Shown here piece after piece: positions 6,227-6,520 of a stretch of DNA of 6,520 nucleotides; the stretch's first letter is position 1, and every line of letters begins with the position of its first letter. This stretch comes from an uncultured Prevotella sp. (GTDB lineage Bacteria; Bacteroidota; Bacteroidia; Bacteroidales; Bacteroidaceae). Location: contig URDM01000111.1 in assembly GCA_900546575.1 (NCBI GenBank), positions 1 through 6,520 of the forward strand, read 5' to 3'. The translations under genes were made by a program, and so were the position numbers. Under the pieces are notes generated by a model. It searched no databases and was not told where the DNA came from. It saw only the letters and a program-made list of their open reading frames with translations.

Positions 6227-6422
6227 TAAAACCATCAATTATGTTGACACAATGGGCAATAAGCCGATTTACAAAACGCTAACATTTTTCCAAACAATGC
6301 CAGCAAAGCATCAAGACAAGCAATCGGCATTTTGAAACCTACAACACACACCACATCTGCACACATTTGGACTGCACGTAAGCAACTGTAATTAACCAGA
6401 ATTGTAGAAATGTATAGACAAT
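6227..6422. other. Intergenic DNA between the rRNA terminator and the regulator promoter
   Basis: No gene or RNA could be supported in this A/T-rich stretch. A 7-bp inverted pair, GCCGATT (6263-6269) and AATCGGC (6322-6328), is too short and too far apart to interpret. The short open frames here have atypical composition and one overlaps the 5S terminator. Confidence 0.5.
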
Positions 6423-6459
6423 AAAAAAAGGTCTCCAAAGTCATTAGACCTTGAAGACC
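6423..6459 (-). terminator. Intrinsic terminator of the rRNA operon
   Basis: On the minus strand GGTCTTCAAGGTC (6459-6447) pairs with GACTTTGGAGACC (6442-6430) over 13 bp, including two G-U pairs, with a 4-base loop. Seven Ts follow immediately (6429-6423). It starts about 11 bases beyond the 5S rRNA end, the expected place for the terminator of a 16S-23S-5S operon. Confidence 0.92.
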
Positions 6460-6470
6460 CAAAGTAAAGA

Positions 6471-6520
6471 AGGCAGCCACCTACTCTCCCGCATTGCATT
6501 GCAGTACCATCGGCGCAAGC
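6471..6520 (-). rRNA. rrf: 5S ribosomal RNA, 3' end (partial)
   Basis: The minus strand contains GATGGTACTGCAATGC and then GGGAGAGTAGGTGGCTGCC, the characteristic 3' portion of a bacterial 5S rRNA (the helix containing GGTACTGC and GGGAGAGTAGG, and the terminal-helix strand GGCTGCC). Only about 50 of roughly 110-120 bases are in the window; the 5' part, and presumably the 23S and 16S genes, lie to the right. The exact 3' end is uncertain by one or two bases. Confidence 0.93.

Noticed and set aside
6263..6328. GCCGATT / AATCGGC inverted pair
   Set aside because: Seven-base arms with a 52-base separation are easily found by chance, and nothing nearby gives them a role.
6235..6480. Minus-strand open frame of 81 codons between the 5S rRNA and the regulator
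   Set aside because: It begins within the 5S rRNA 3' end and runs through the rRNA terminator, so it should not be transcribed as a gene; its Cys-rich translation is not recognisable.

Overview
The window looks like chromosomal DNA of a member of the Bacteroidales, most likely Prevotella or a close relative. This rests on two promoter matches of the Bacteroidetes type (TTTG near -33 and TAnnTTTG near -7), A/T-rich starts without Shine-Dalgarno sequences, a TonB-dependent-receptor-like outer-membrane barrel, a XynZ-type esterase with an N-terminal E-set domain, and a membrane-spanning TPR/helix-turn-helix regulator of a kind known mainly from this phylum. The species cannot be fixed from the sequence alone.

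Every gene that can be supported lies on the minus strand, so it is easiest to read from right to left. At the right edge (6471-6520) is the 3' end of a 5S rRNA, followed by a strong intrinsic terminator (6423-6459). About 290 bases later comes a 581-residue regulator (4389-6134) with its own -7 element (6195-6202) and a very long terminator hairpin (4298-4361). A regulatory region of about 360 bases follows. It holds a clear promoter (4102-4133), five copies of a 12-13 bp dyad (TTGCA-CT-TGCAA) laid over and downstream of that promoter, and two 13-bp palindromes upstream of it. Then come a 744-residue outer-membrane receptor-like barrel (1700-3934) and, 53 bases on, a secreted CE1-type esterase (474-1646). 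These two probably form an operon ending at a terminator at 408-441. At the left edge (1-218) is the 5' end of an IS982-family-like insertion sequence, pointing out of the window.

Inferred function: the barrel and the secreted esterase form a small carbohydrate- or ester-utilisation module, with no SusD partner in view. The upstream regulator has a predicted periplasmic TPR sensor, one membrane helix and a cytoplasmic DNA-binding domain, and is the obvious candidate to control the module. The repeat cluster on the receptor promoter is the most unusual part of the window and is a good candidate operator array, for this regulator or another one.
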